Below are positions 54,107-62,058 of a stretch of DNA of 64,000 bases, one piece after another (positions within the stretch are counted from its first letter, which is position 1; every line of letters begins with the position of its first letter). A model generated the notes under the pieces. It did not search any database. It was given only the letters and a program-made list of their open reading frames with translations, and was not told the DNA's origin. A program made the translations under genes and the position numbers. The stretch comes from Paenibacillus tarimensis (GTDB lineage: Bacteria; Bacillota; Bacilli; Paenibacillales; Paenibacillaceae), in assembly GCF_021532315.1 (NCBI RefSeq), contig NZ_JAKGAO010000012.1, forward strand, positions 248,001 through 312,000, given 5' to 3'.

Positions 54107-54157
54107 GGCCATTACGCAGGAACCGGTTCACATTGGTGAGTGTGAACGACAGGTCCG

Positions 54158-54913
54158 CTATACAGCTATTTCCTGCTCCAGACGATGCATCTGCGTCAGC
54201 CGGTAATAGGGAGACCCGTCCAGTTCCTCATCTGTGACCAAATATCCTTCTGCATAGATGAAATCCCCTACCTGTACACCTGGGACGTTATTTGCAGTCT
54301 CATAGAGCAGGTAGCTATCCTCCTCGAACTCCAGCACATACATCTGTGTGCCACGCGACGTCTCGAACCGGTCGATTAGCGTCCCGGTGAAATTGCGTGC
54401 AATGTGATCCATATACCAATGTCCGGTGACGCTGTTCTGAGTCACAATATACCGGATCCGCGAGGTACCGCCACTATGGTACAACCGAGAGGTTCCTACG
54501 GCGATACTGCCGTCTGACAGCCGTTCCATACTATCGAAGAAATATGACTTGATTCCTGGACGATTAGGATAATCGTTGTCAAAGTATTCGATCATCGTTT
54601 CAAATGGGACGTCAGGATCGAAGGTATCTGTCTCGGGAAAGTACGCTTCTTTCAAAAACGCCGGTGTTACGATATCACGGTGAGTGCTCATTTTTCGATT
54701 AAAGCCGTTCATATAGAGAAGCAGCACATTTAGCGCGCCAGGCTCCATCTCATTCATAACCTGCTGGGATTCAGTAGTTGCATAATGGCGGACAGGCAGC
54801 CTTTTTTTGAATGCATCGATCCAGCCTTTCACCACTTTCGGAAACCAGAATACCAAATACAGCCCTACTGCCACGACAATGCCGATTGCTATAATACCGT
54901 AGAATTCATCCAT
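54158..54913 (-). CDS. Membrane-anchored protein of unknown function
   Basis: I do not recognise a family. The 251-residue protein has one N-terminal transmembrane helix (residues 6-25, IIAIGIVVAVGLYLVFWF) and a soluble domain with beta-rich stretches (VRHYATTESQQV, LYHSGGTSRIRYIVT, TGTLIDRFETSRGTQMYV). The last third resembles a small beta-barrel ending with GDFIYAEGYLVTDEELDG. Without other helices it is likely a cytoplasmic or extracellular domain on a single anchor. The start follows CAGGAGG at 13 bases. It pairs with the next membrane gene upstream, 45 bases away. Confidence 0.65.
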   Translation of the reverse strand: MDEFYGIIAIGIVVAVGLYLVFWFPKVVKGWIDAFKKRLPVRHYATTESQQVMNEMEPGALNVLLLYMNGFNRKMSTHRDIVTPAFLKEAYFPETDTFDPDVPFETMIEYFDNDYPNRPGIKSYFFDSMERLSDGSIAVGTSRLYHSGGTSRIRYIVTQNSVTGHWYMDHIARNFTGTLIDRFETSRGTQMYVLEFEEDSYLLYETANNVPGVQVGDFIYAEGYLVTDEELDGSPYYRLTQMHRLEQEIAV

Positions 54914-54958
54914 GTTGTTCGTACTGCCTCCTGTTGTTATATATATGCTTCTAGATAT

Positions 54959-55429
54959 TCAGCCTATAAGCTCTTGAGCTGTTATCTTGTGCCCGCCTCT
55001 AACGTTGCGCCATAGTACCGATATGGATCTGAACGGACCGACCGGCAAGGCCCACCAGCCAAACAGCAATGTGATCAAACTGAACAGCATTCCCTGCAGT
55101 AGAGTGAAATGAACTTCTCTCACAAACAAGCGGCTCGTCCGCCGAGTACTGAATATCCCAAATGAGACCGCTGCATCAAATTGTACAAACTTCGTATGAC
55201 GGTCAATCTCGATATGGTTATAAAAGGCCCGGTCCGATAATATTTGCAGCCGGTTCGCATCCAGCCACATTCGAAATTTCTCCTGCTCACGCCGGTCATG
55301 CCGCAGAACCAAGTAAACCCCGAGCAAAATCATACCAATTACAAGCTGAAATACTAAATCTGCAGGACTCACGCCAAAAATGGCTGCACCAAAAAAACAG
55401 ACAGCATAGACAAGTGTTAAAACCTCCAC
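54959..55429 (-). CDS. Small membrane protein of unknown function
   Basis: This 156-residue protein has two N-terminal hydrophobic segments (residues 3-20 and 26-42), a soluble stretch (EKFRMWLDANRLQILSDRAFYNH), and a third hydrophobic segment (about 107-127). The start is a GTG at 55429 after GAGAGG. No known family is recognised. The intervening domain is acidic and basic in alternation and could be cytoplasmic. It is probably transcribed with the 54158 gene, since both lie on the same strand with a short spacer. Confidence 0.62.
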   Translation of the reverse strand: MEVLTLVYAVCFFGAAIFGVSPADLVFQLVIGMILLGVYLVLRHDRREQEKFRMWLDANRLQILSDRAFYNHIEIDRHTKFVQFDAAVSFGIFSTRRTSRLFVREVHFTLLQGMLFSLITLLFGWWALPVGPFRSISVLWRNVRGGHKITAQELIG

Positions 55430-55617
55430 TGGGTCCTCTCCATTCCAATACGACTAGTTGACAATTTTTATATCGGATTGTAAGCAGAATTCCTGAAGAC
55501 AAATCTTTAGATTGCATAGTGTCTCATTACTTAAGACTCTTGTTCAACTTTTTAAATAGTGTCTAGCCGGGTATACGTAAGCTACAGGAACCCTAACGAT
55601 GCAGAAAGGAGAACGGT

Positions 55618-56091
55618 ATGTTTTTTGACTCTTGGATGGATCTTCTGCGAATCCTTGTGATTGGCATACTTGCTTATGCTTATTTAGTCATTCTGGTCCG
55701 GGTTGCAGGCAAACGCACCCTCTCAAAGATGAATGCCTTTGACCTCGTTGTAACGGTTGCGATCGGTTCCACGCTGGCAACGGTCGTGCTTAACAAGGAC
55801 ATTTCACTTACCGAAGGCATACTGGCGCTGACTCTGCTGGTCGCCCTGCAGTACCTGGTCGCCTGGTCTGCTGTACGAAGCGGCCGGTTTGAGGAAATGA
55901 TTAAGTCGGAGCCGCAGCTCCTGTATTACAAAGGAGAGTTCAGGCGGGAAGCCATGCGCAGAGAACGAGTGGTGGAGAATGAAGTGATGCAGTATGTACG
56001 CACCCAGGGAATGATGGGGCTTGATCAAGTTGAGGCCGTCATCCTGGAGACAAATGGAAAAATGTCTGTCATTAAGAAGTCTGGCACCTAG
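55618..56091 (+). CDS. DUF421 membrane protein, short form
   Basis: This 157-residue protein has three transmembrane helices (residues about 8-26, 40-58 and 65-85) and a short DUF421 domain (KSEPQLLYYKGEFRREAMRRERVVENEV). It lacks the long polar tail of the YetF-type protein at 31022. The helix 1-2 loop VRVAGKRTLSKMNAFDLVV is typical of the family. A GAAAGGAG site precedes the ATG. It is alone on the plus strand and ends at a bidirectional hairpin. Function is unknown; the family is common in sporulating Bacillota. Confidence 0.85.
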   Translation: MFFDSWMDLLRILVIGILAYAYLVILVRVAGKRTLSKMNAFDLVVTVAIGSTLATVVLNKDISLTEGILALTLLVALQYLVAWSAVRSGRFEEMIKSEPQLLYYKGEFRREAMRRERVVENEVMQYVRTQGMMGLDQVEAVILETNGKMSVIKKSGT

Positions 56092-56100
56092 TCACAAAGA

Positions 56101-56141
56101 AGAGGACTGCCTCCGGATATCCCCGGTTATGGCAGTCCTCT
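56101..56141. terminator. Bidirectional terminator between DUF421 and GH31 genes
   Basis: AGAGGACTGCC pairs with GGCAGTCCTCT around an 18-base loop. Tails are TAATTTCTT on the plus strand and TCTTCTTTG on the minus strand. It sits between convergent stops at 56091 and 56168. Confidence 0.78.
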
Positions 56142-56167
56142 AATTTCTTAGTACCTTTCATGCTTCA

Positions 56168-58483
56168 CTACAGCTGAATAGTCAGGTTTCCGGCATTTGG
56201 TGTCAGCTTCACGCCTTCAGCCGAATCAGCCTGCGTTGCGCCTTCCACTGATGTAATGCTTGAAATGCCGCGCAGCACAAGATGCCATGGCTTCGATGCG
56301 CCCTCAGCGGTAACTTCAATCGTGCTGCCTGTACGAACTGCACGGACTGTCAGCTCTTCCCTGCCGTCCATTGCGCAGACAACCGTCTTTGCTTCGGCGC
56401 CATCCTCAAGCTCAAACAGATGAAGCGTTACATCATCGGCAAAATCATAATCCGGACGCTGATTATCCTTGCCGATTGCAATCAGGCTGTTCGGCCGCAC
56501 AAGCAGCGGCATCGTCATGTAGCCGTGCTGCTCCTGCACCCACCTGCCGCCTTCAATGACTTTACCGGTGATCAGATTCGTCCAGCGGCCAGCCGGCACG
56601 TAGTAATCAGCCAAGCCTTCCGTATTAAAGATCGGTGCCACGAGCAGCTGTTCACCCAGCATATACTGCCGGTCCAGATGGTGAGTTGTACGATCCTCAG
56701 GGAATTCCAGTACCATCGCACGCATCATCGGCAGGCCGCGCTTGCTCGCTTCAACCGCGTACGGGAACAGATGCGGCATCAGCGCACTCTTGAGCTCTGT
56801 AAAATAGCGGAGCACATCGACAGATTCCTCGTCAAACAGCCATGGCACACGGTACGACTCATTGCCGTGAAGGCGGCTGTGTGAGGACATCAAGCCAAAG
56901 GCTACCCAGCGCTTGTAAATATCAGGCGGAGCCGTCGCCTCGAAGCCGCTTATGTCATGGCTCCAGAAGCCAAAGCCCGATAGGCCGAGCGACAGACCTC
57001 CGCGCAGCGTTTCTGCCATGGAGTCATATGTCGCCGAGCAGTCGCCGCCCCAGTGAACCGGGAACTGCTGGCCGCCGGCCGTCGCGGAACGTGCGAACAG
57101 CATCGCCTCATTTTTGCCAAGCTTGTCTTCGAGCACCTCGAATACCGCCTTGTTGTACAGGAACGTATAGTAGTTATGCATCTTCTGCGGGTCAGAGCCG
57201 TCATAATAGACGACATCAGTCGGGATGCGCTCGCCGAAGTCTGTCTTGAAGCAGTCGACGCCCATATCAACCAGACGCTCCAGATGCGATTTGTACCAGC
57301 GAACAGCATCCGGATTCGTAAAGTCGACCAGCCCCATGCCGGCCTGCCATTTGTCCCACTGCCACACATCCCCGTTCGGCTTCTTCACAAGATAACCCTT
57401 CTCGGCGCCTTCCTTGAACAGCGGTGATTTCTGGGCAATGTAAGAATTGATCCATACGCAGATCTTCAGGCCCCGGTCCTTCAGACGGCGCAGCATGCCT
57501 TCCGGGTCAGGGAACATGTCCGGGTCCCACTCAAAATCGCACCATTGGTATTCCTTCATCCAGAAGCAGTCAAAATGGAATACATGCAGCGGGATATTAC
57601 GCTCTGCCATGCCTTCAATAAAGCTGTTGACTGTTGCTTCATCATAGTCGGTCGTGAACGAGGTGGTCAGCCATAGGCCAAACGACCATGCCGGCGGGAG
57701 TGCGGGCTTGCCTGTCAGCGCAGTGTAATTATCCAGTACGTCCTTCAGCGTGTCGCCGCCAATAATGAAGTATTCCAGGCTCTCTCCCGGAACGCTGAAG
57801 CCCACCTTGGATACCACCTCGGAGCCAACCTCAAAGGATACGCGCTCGGGATGGTTGACGAATACGCCATAACCGGCACTAGACAGGTAGAACGGCACGT
57901 TCTTGTAAGCCTGCTCGCTGCTTGTACCGCCGTCTTCGTTCCAGATATCAACCACTTGTCCATTTTTAACGAAAGGAGTGAAGCGCTCCCCTAGACCATA
58001 AATTTGTTCGCCTACACCAAGATCCAGCATCTCACGGAAATACGGCTGCCCCTTCTCATCCTTAAGGTAAGCTGCCCCTTTAATAGCGGTGCCTGTCAGC
58101 CGTTTCCCGCCATACAGGAAATCCAGTGCGAATCCGCCTTTGGTACGGATCTTGGCAGTCAGCGAGCCATTCTGGTACAGAACATGGCCGTCATTGTGAG
58201 CGATTTCAGCTTGAATTGAAGCATCCCGTGCCGTCTCAAATTCCGGTCCGACCTTGCGGGTGCCGGCATGATGCGTCCAGCGAACACGGATAACATCCTT
58301 AAGCGGCGAACTGAATTCGGCAGTAAGCATCGTACCGTTCAGGGTATCGCCTTTCTTCTCAACAAATTTGCACGCGGAATATACGGATAGATCGCTGCCG
58401 CTGACCTGCACATCACGAACATCGATCGGATAGGAAATGGTAACGCCTTCACGTATTTGCCAATAACCGTCGGTAAACTTCAT
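56168..58483 (-). CDS. yicI: GH31 alpha-xylosidase (YicI type)
   Basis: This 771-residue retaining enzyme closely matches E. coli YicI, an alpha-xylosidase acting on isoprimeverose and xyloglucan oligosaccharides. The nucleophile is Asp415 in CFKTDFGERIP (Asp416 in YicI) and the acid/base is Asp481 in HWGGDCSATYDSMAE (Asp482 in YicI). GLSGFGFWSHDISGFE and FGLMSSHSRLHG are family segments, and the YGLGERFTPFVKNGQ stretch lies in the N-terminal domain. There is no signal peptide. The ATG follows GAGGAGGG. It is divergent from an AraC gene that probably regulates it. Confidence 0.96.
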   Translation of the reverse strand: MKFTDGYWQIREGVTISYPIDVRDVQVSGSDLSVYSACKFVEKKGDTLNGTMLTAEFSSPLKDVIRVRWTHHAGTRKVGPEFETARDASIQAEIAHNDGHVLYQNGSLTAKIRTKGGFALDFLYGGKRLTGTAIKGAAYLKDEKGQPYFREMLDLGVGEQIYGLGERFTPFVKNGQVVDIWNEDGGTSSEQAYKNVPFYLSSAGYGVFVNHPERVSFEVGSEVVSKVGFSVPGESLEYFIIGGDTLKDVLDNYTALTGKPALPPAWSFGLWLTTSFTTDYDEATVNSFIEGMAERNIPLHVFHFDCFWMKEYQWCDFEWDPDMFPDPEGMLRRLKDRGLKICVWINSYIAQKSPLFKEGAEKGYLVKKPNGDVWQWDKWQAGMGLVDFTNPDAVRWYKSHLERLVDMGVDCFKTDFGERIPTDVVYYDGSDPQKMHNYYTFLYNKAVFEVLEDKLGKNEAMLFARSATAGGQQFPVHWGGDCSATYDSMAETLRGGLSLGLSGFGFWSHDISGFEATAPPDIYKRWVAFGLMSSHSRLHGNESYRVPWLFDEESVDVLRYFTELKSALMPHLFPYAVEASKRGLPMMRAMVLEFPEDRTTHHLDRQYMLGEQLLVAPIFNTEGLADYYVPAGRWTNLITGKVIEGGRWVQEQHGYMTMPLLVRPNSLIAIGKDNQRPDYDFADDVTLHLFELEDGAEAKTVVCAMDGREELTVRAVRTGSTIEVTAEGASKPWHLVLRGISSITSVEGATQADSAEGVKLTPNAGNLTIQL

Positions 58484-58610
58484 TTGAGATCCCTCCTCGT
58501 CTATGTTTATAATGATATTGACAAATAGTCTTCATTTCTCACTTGATTTTGCCTACTTATATCACGATTTTGACATATACCATGATTAATCACGAGGGGT
58601 GGGTAGGTCT

Positions 58611-59504
58611 ATGAACAAGGCAACGCTGAAGGAAAACCGTAAGCACGGCGATCCGGTCTATCCGGTAAGCATCTATGATAGGCATGTTACTTCGGACGAG
58701 CCGCTGCTGGACCTCCATTGGCATGAGGAGCTTGAGCTGCTATTAGTAACAGAAGGACAGGCCGTCTTCCGTATTGATGTTCATGACTACGAGGTGAAAG
58801 CCGGTGAAGCCATCTTCGTCAATTCCGGTGAGCTTCATTCGGGTTCAGTGGCAGGCGGTACTGCCTGCTCATTCGAGGCGGTTGTCTTCCATCCGGAGCT
58901 TCTGGCGGGCGGTGCAATCGACATCGTGCATAATCAATATATACAGCCGCTTATGAGGAAAAATTACACCGTCCCAATCCACATTACGGGACTGACCGAA
59001 GAGGGGCGCGATATACTCAGCATGCTCGTCAGCTTGTTTGCGATCAACCGGTCCAAGTCCCCGGTTTACGAGCTGACAACCAAGGGCCTGCTCTGCCTGA
59101 TCCTCTCTAAGCTCCTGCTGCTTGGCGTTCCCGGTGAGGTAGGCAAGAAAGCACGAACAGGCAGCTACCGGATTGACCGGCTGAAGAAGGTTATTCAGTA
59201 TATCGAGCAGCATTACCAGGAGCCTATCCAGCTGAAGGACCTGGCCCGCCAGCTATCCATGAGCGAGGCGTACTTTTGCCGGTTCTTCAAAAATATCACA
59301 ACGAAGAGTCCCGTATCTTACATTAATGATTACCGCGTACAGCAGGCAGCACAGCTGCTTCGTCAAACCGACAAGAAGGTAATGGAAGTGGCACTTGATG
59401 TCGGCTTCAATAATCTCAGTTATTTTAATACACTATTCAAGCAGCGCTTCGGCTGCACACCAGTTACGTACCGCAGGCGAGAGCAGGATGCTGAGCCGTT
59501 ATAA
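58611..59504 (+). CDS. AraC-family transcriptional regulator
   Basis: This 297-residue protein has an N-terminal cupin (LDLHWHEELELLLVTEGQAV and VKAGEAIFVNSGELHSG, near residues 30-80) and a C-terminal double helix-turn-helix (about 190-290) with IQLKDLARQLSMSEAYFCRFF and VMEVALDVGFNNLSYFNTLF. The start at 58611 is preceded by GAGGGGTGGGTAGG; a GTG at 58599 is an alternative. It is divergent from the alpha-xylosidase gene, with about 125 bases between them, and is the likely activator of that gene. Confidence 0.9.
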   Translation: MNKATLKENRKHGDPVYPVSIYDRHVTSDEPLLDLHWHEELELLLVTEGQAVFRIDVHDYEVKAGEAIFVNSGELHSGSVAGGTACSFEAVVFHPELLAGGAIDIVHNQYIQPLMRKNYTVPIHITGLTEEGRDILSMLVSLFAINRSKSPVYELTTKGLLCLILSKLLLLGVPGEVGKKARTGSYRIDRLKKVIQYIEQHYQEPIQLKDLARQLSMSEAYFCRFFKNITTKSPVSYINDYRVQQAAQLLRQTDKKVMEVALDVGFNNLSYFNTLFKQRFGCTPVTYRRREQDAEPL

Positions 59505-59510
59505 CAACAA

Positions 59511-59578
59511 AAACGGCAGACTGTATCTGTATGCGGAGCAATCGCCCCTTAACCAGATATCAGACTGCCGCTTCTTTT
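59511..59578. terminator. Bidirectional terminator between AraC and acetylesterase genes
   Basis: CGGCAG-A-CTG and CAG-A-CTGCCG pair across an internal ATCTG/CAGAT stem. Tails are CTTCTTTT on the plus strand and TTTTTGTTGTT on the minus strand. The two flanking genes are convergent. Confidence 0.72.
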
Positions 59579-59610
59579 AGCTGCACAGGTTATTAATCAA
59601 ATAATTAATC

Positions 59611-60270
59611 TTACTGGGCGCGCTTCCATTCAAATCCAGCCGCATTCAGGAACGCACGGGCGAGCACCATATGTCCTGCCTGAGTCGGATGCACCCGGTC
59701 CCATGCTAAGGTAGCGGGGTAAAGCTCCTTCATAACCTCATTAAAAGCAGCTTGAGTGTCGACAAACAGCGCACCCTGCTCCTGTGCAATTCGCTTAACT
59801 ACGGAGCCGTATTCATCCATCTTTTGCCTCATCTTGTCCTGTTCATTGGGCTCTAGGTAAAACGGGGTCATCAGAACCAGCTGCTTAACCCGCGGCTTAA
59901 CGGCAGCGGTTAATTCCCGAAGTGTCGCTTCATATTCATCGATATAAACATGCCATTCCTTGATTAATGGTACATCAAACTGCCGCCAAACATCATTAAT
60001 ACCTATCATTACCGCCAGCCAGTCTGGCTCCTGATTGATGACATCCTCCTGCCATCTTGCCTTCAGGTCACGAACCGTATTGCCGCCGATTCCCTTGTTG
60101 ACAACCCGGATGCCAAGCTCTGGATAGACGGCCTGCAGCAGTGCATCAATAAGGGACACATATCCTTTGCCCAGTGCACCAAACAGCCCCTCCCCTTCCG
60201 GCTTTGCCCGGTCGCAATCTGTAATTGAGTCGCCTATGAATAACAGCTTCTGTCCCTGCTCCAGCTTCAT
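59611..60270 (-). CDS. SGNH acetylesterase of the Axe2 type
   Basis: This 219-residue SGNH/GDSL esterase closely resembles Geobacillus stearothermophilus Axe2, an intracellular acetylxylan esterase, and has the same length. Ser15 in FIGDSITD is the nucleophile, Asp191 and His194 in DRVHPT complete the triad, and oxyanion residues lie in NKGIGGNT and MIGINDVW. There is no signal peptide, so it deacetylates imported oligosaccharides. The ATG at 60270 follows GAGAGGAGTATACAT; a TTG at 60288 is less likely. A cre-like site lies in the upstream promoter region. Its neighbour across a terminator is the alpha-xylosidase regulator. Confidence 0.92.
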   Translation of the reverse strand: MKLEQGQKLLFIGDSITDCDRAKPEGEGLFGALGKGYVSLIDALLQAVYPELGIRVVNKGIGGNTVRDLKARWQEDVINQEPDWLAVMIGINDVWRQFDVPLIKEWHVYIDEYEATLRELTAAVKPRVKQLVLMTPFYLEPNEQDKMRQKMDEYGSVVKRIAQEQGALFVDTQAAFNEVMKELYPATLAWDRVHPTQAGHMVLARAFLNAAGFEWKRAQ

Positions 60271-60311
60271 ATGTATACTCCTCTCCAAGTGTTCGTTTGC
60301 TTTCCAATCAT

Positions 60312-60325
60312 ATTAAACGCTTACA
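60312..60325. promoter_or_regulatory. Cre-like CcpA site upstream of the acetylesterase gene
   Basis: Read on the minus strand, TGTAAGCGTTTAAT matches the first twelve positions of the cre consensus. It sits between a TTACGG and a TATGAT about 16 bases apart, so it could overlap the promoter spacer. Confidence 0.5.
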
Positions 60326-60418
60326 TATCCGTAACTGCCAAGAGCTGTTCTATCTTACTTTACTTCATTGGAAGGGATGCCGTCCATATGCCTCTGAGCA
60401 ATTTTGTGCTAAAGACAG

Positions 60419-60466
60419 CAAAAATCCTGGCCTTATGCAGCAGATAAGCTGCAAAGACCAGGATTA
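60419..60466 (-). terminator. Intrinsic terminator after the lipase gene
   Basis: AATCCTGG and CCAGGATT bracket an inner GCAGC/GCTGC stem. On the minus strand five T follow. It lies 19 bases downstream of the lipase stop. Confidence 0.8.
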
Positions 60467-60484
60467 AGCAGTAAAGGAGTTTAA

Positions 60485-61090
60485 CTACTCCAGAAGGGCT
60501 GCTTTTACAAGACTATTTACATAAGAGCTGAAAATAAGACCGACATGCGAAACACCCGAAATTTGAATGTTATTCGCTCCGTACAGTCTGGAGAGCGAAG
60601 GTGAAACGATTGTGTCGCTTGTCGAGTATATCGAAGTGACATCAACTCCGGCAGGAGCATAGCTTGTTGTCAGACGGTTTGCCCCGCCAAGCGTGATCAG
60701 CTTGTCTACTTTGGCAGCTCCGCCACGGTTCAGTATGTAATACAGGCTGTTCGCTCCACCCATACTGTGGCCAATCAGATGAACTTCGCTATGACCAGTT
60801 CTTGCCAGGACATCATCCACAAAGTTCTCGATTGCTGCAGAATTCAACAGCTGGTTGCCCTGCTTGCTCGGAAGGTCAATCGCATACAATTCGTTGCTCG
60901 TCCAGCCCTGGCTAAGCAGATATCTCTTGATATAAGAGAAGTTGGTGTCCGAGCCGGACAAACCATGTACAAATACTACAGGTGTCCGGGCAGTCGCAGC
61001 GGAAGCCTCCGAAGGCTTATAACCAACCGCCACCGTTACCATCATGGTAATACTCAGGAACAATGCCGCAAACCACTTACTTCTTTTCAT
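60485..61090 (-). CDS. Secreted LipA-type lipase/esterase
   Basis: This 201-residue secreted protein resembles Bacillus subtilis LipA, a small lidless lipase. The signal peptide is MKRSKWFAALFLSITMMVTV and beyond, with likely cleavage after SEASA near residue 31. The catalytic Ser109 is in LIGHSMGGANS, Asp159 in YSTSDTIVSP and His182 in GVSHVGLIFSS. The usual B. subtilis AHSMGG is GHSMGG here. The oxyanion loop is VVFVHGLSGSD near residue 40. The ATG follows GGGAGGATGAATTA. A TTAG/CTAA inverted repeat lies upstream. A strong terminator follows. Confidence 0.9.
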   Translation of the reverse strand: MKRSKWFAALFLSITMMVTVAVGYKPSEASAATARTPVVFVHGLSGSDTNFSYIKRYLLSQGWTSNELYAIDLPSKQGNQLLNSAAIENFVDDVLARTGHSEVHLIGHSMGGANSLYYILNRGGAAKVDKLITLGGANRLTTSYAPAGVDVTSIYSTSDTIVSPSLSRLYGANNIQISGVSHVGLIFSSYVNSLVKAALLE

Positions 61091-61114
61091 TAATTCATCC
61101 TCCCGATAATATAA

Positions 61115-61131
61115 TTAGAAACCTAACTAAT
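61115..61131. promoter_or_regulatory. TTAG/CTAA inverted repeat upstream of the lipase gene
   Basis: TTAGAAACCTAA and an overlapping ATTAG-N7-CTAAT arrangement lie 25 bases upstream of the lipase ATG. This resembles operators of MarR-family repressors, but no regulator is adjacent. Confidence 0.3.
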
Positions 61132-61226
61132 CATATCAAGCGATGACAAAAACAGTAGTAGCCGCAGCACTATTTTACAATATATGACTATGGACCCTGT
61201 AAACTATTAATAGAACTATCCATCTG

Positions 61227-61979
61227 TTACCTGCAGTAGGACAAAACTTCCTTGTAAGACAGACTGCCGCCGAACAAATCTAATGCACTCCCGACCGTTA
61301 TGTCCATTTTGCCTCCCGCCAACTCGCGGAACCGGGCTAAATCTTCAAGCGATCTCGCTCCCCCGGCATAAGTGGTTGGTATGGTTACCCATTCCGCCAG
61401 CTTGGTTACCAGTGGTTCCAGGATACCGGTGCGTTTGCCTTCTACATCAACTGCATGGACCAAAAACTCGTCGCAATACTGCTCCAGCATCCGGATGTTG
61501 TCCTGGTTCAGCTCAAAATCACTGAAGGTACGCCACTGGTTGGTCACGACATACCAAGAACCGTCCTTCTGCTTGCAGCTTAAGTCAATCACCAGCTTTT
61601 CTCTGCCAATTTCCGACACGATCTGGTCCAGATGGTCCATACGAAGCTGTCCGTCCTGAAATACATACGACGTGACGATAACATGCGAAGCTCCGTGTTC
61701 AAGCCACCCTGCAGCGTTATCTGCTTTGATGCCGCCGCCAATCTGCAGACCTCCCGGATAAGCCTGCAGCGCTTCCTCGGCCGCTCCCTCATTGCCAGCG
61801 CCCAGCATAATGACATGACCGCCGGTCAACCCATCCTGCTTGAACCGCTCCGCATAATAGGAAGGTGTATATTCGGATACGAAATTTTCCACCACCAGGT
61901 TGTGGTCCTCTTGCAGTGTTTCTCCTACGATCTGCTTGACTTTCCCTTGATGAAGATCAATGCATGGTCTAAATTTCAA
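61227..61979 (-). CDS. Eukaryotic-type ProFAR isomerase (HisA/HIS6-like)
   Basis: This 250-residue TIM-barrel protein matches the yeast HIS6 type of phosphoribosylformimino-5-aminoimidazole carboxamide ribotide isomerase, the fourth step of histidine synthesis, and not the usual bacterial HisA. Signature segments are CIDLHQGKVKQIVGE (Asp8), LQIGGGIKADNAAGWL, VIDLSCKQKDGSWYVVTNQW (Asp132), HAVDVEGKRTGI (Asp178) and TYAGGARSLEDL. SALDLFGGSL binds a phosphate. The start is a TTG at 61979 behind GGAAAGG. No other his gene is near. It could be a second, redundant isomerase or act on a related ribotide. Confidence 0.9.
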   Translation of the reverse strand: MKFRPCIDLHQGKVKQIVGETLQEDHNLVVENFVSEYTPSYYAERFKQDGLTGGHVIMLGAGNEGAAEEALQAYPGGLQIGGGIKADNAAGWLEHGASHVIVTSYVFQDGQLRMDHLDQIVSEIGREKLVIDLSCKQKDGSWYVVTNQWRTFSDFELNQDNIRMLEQYCDEFLVHAVDVEGKRTGILEPLVTKLAEWVTIPTTYAGGARSLEDLARFRELAGGKMDITVGSALDLFGGSLSYKEVLSYCR

Positions 61980-62058
61980 CTGGCTCTCAACCTTTCCTGT
62001 CGTATGCTGGCTTAATCTTATACTAGATTACTCCACACTGCTGCGGGTTGTCCATGAC

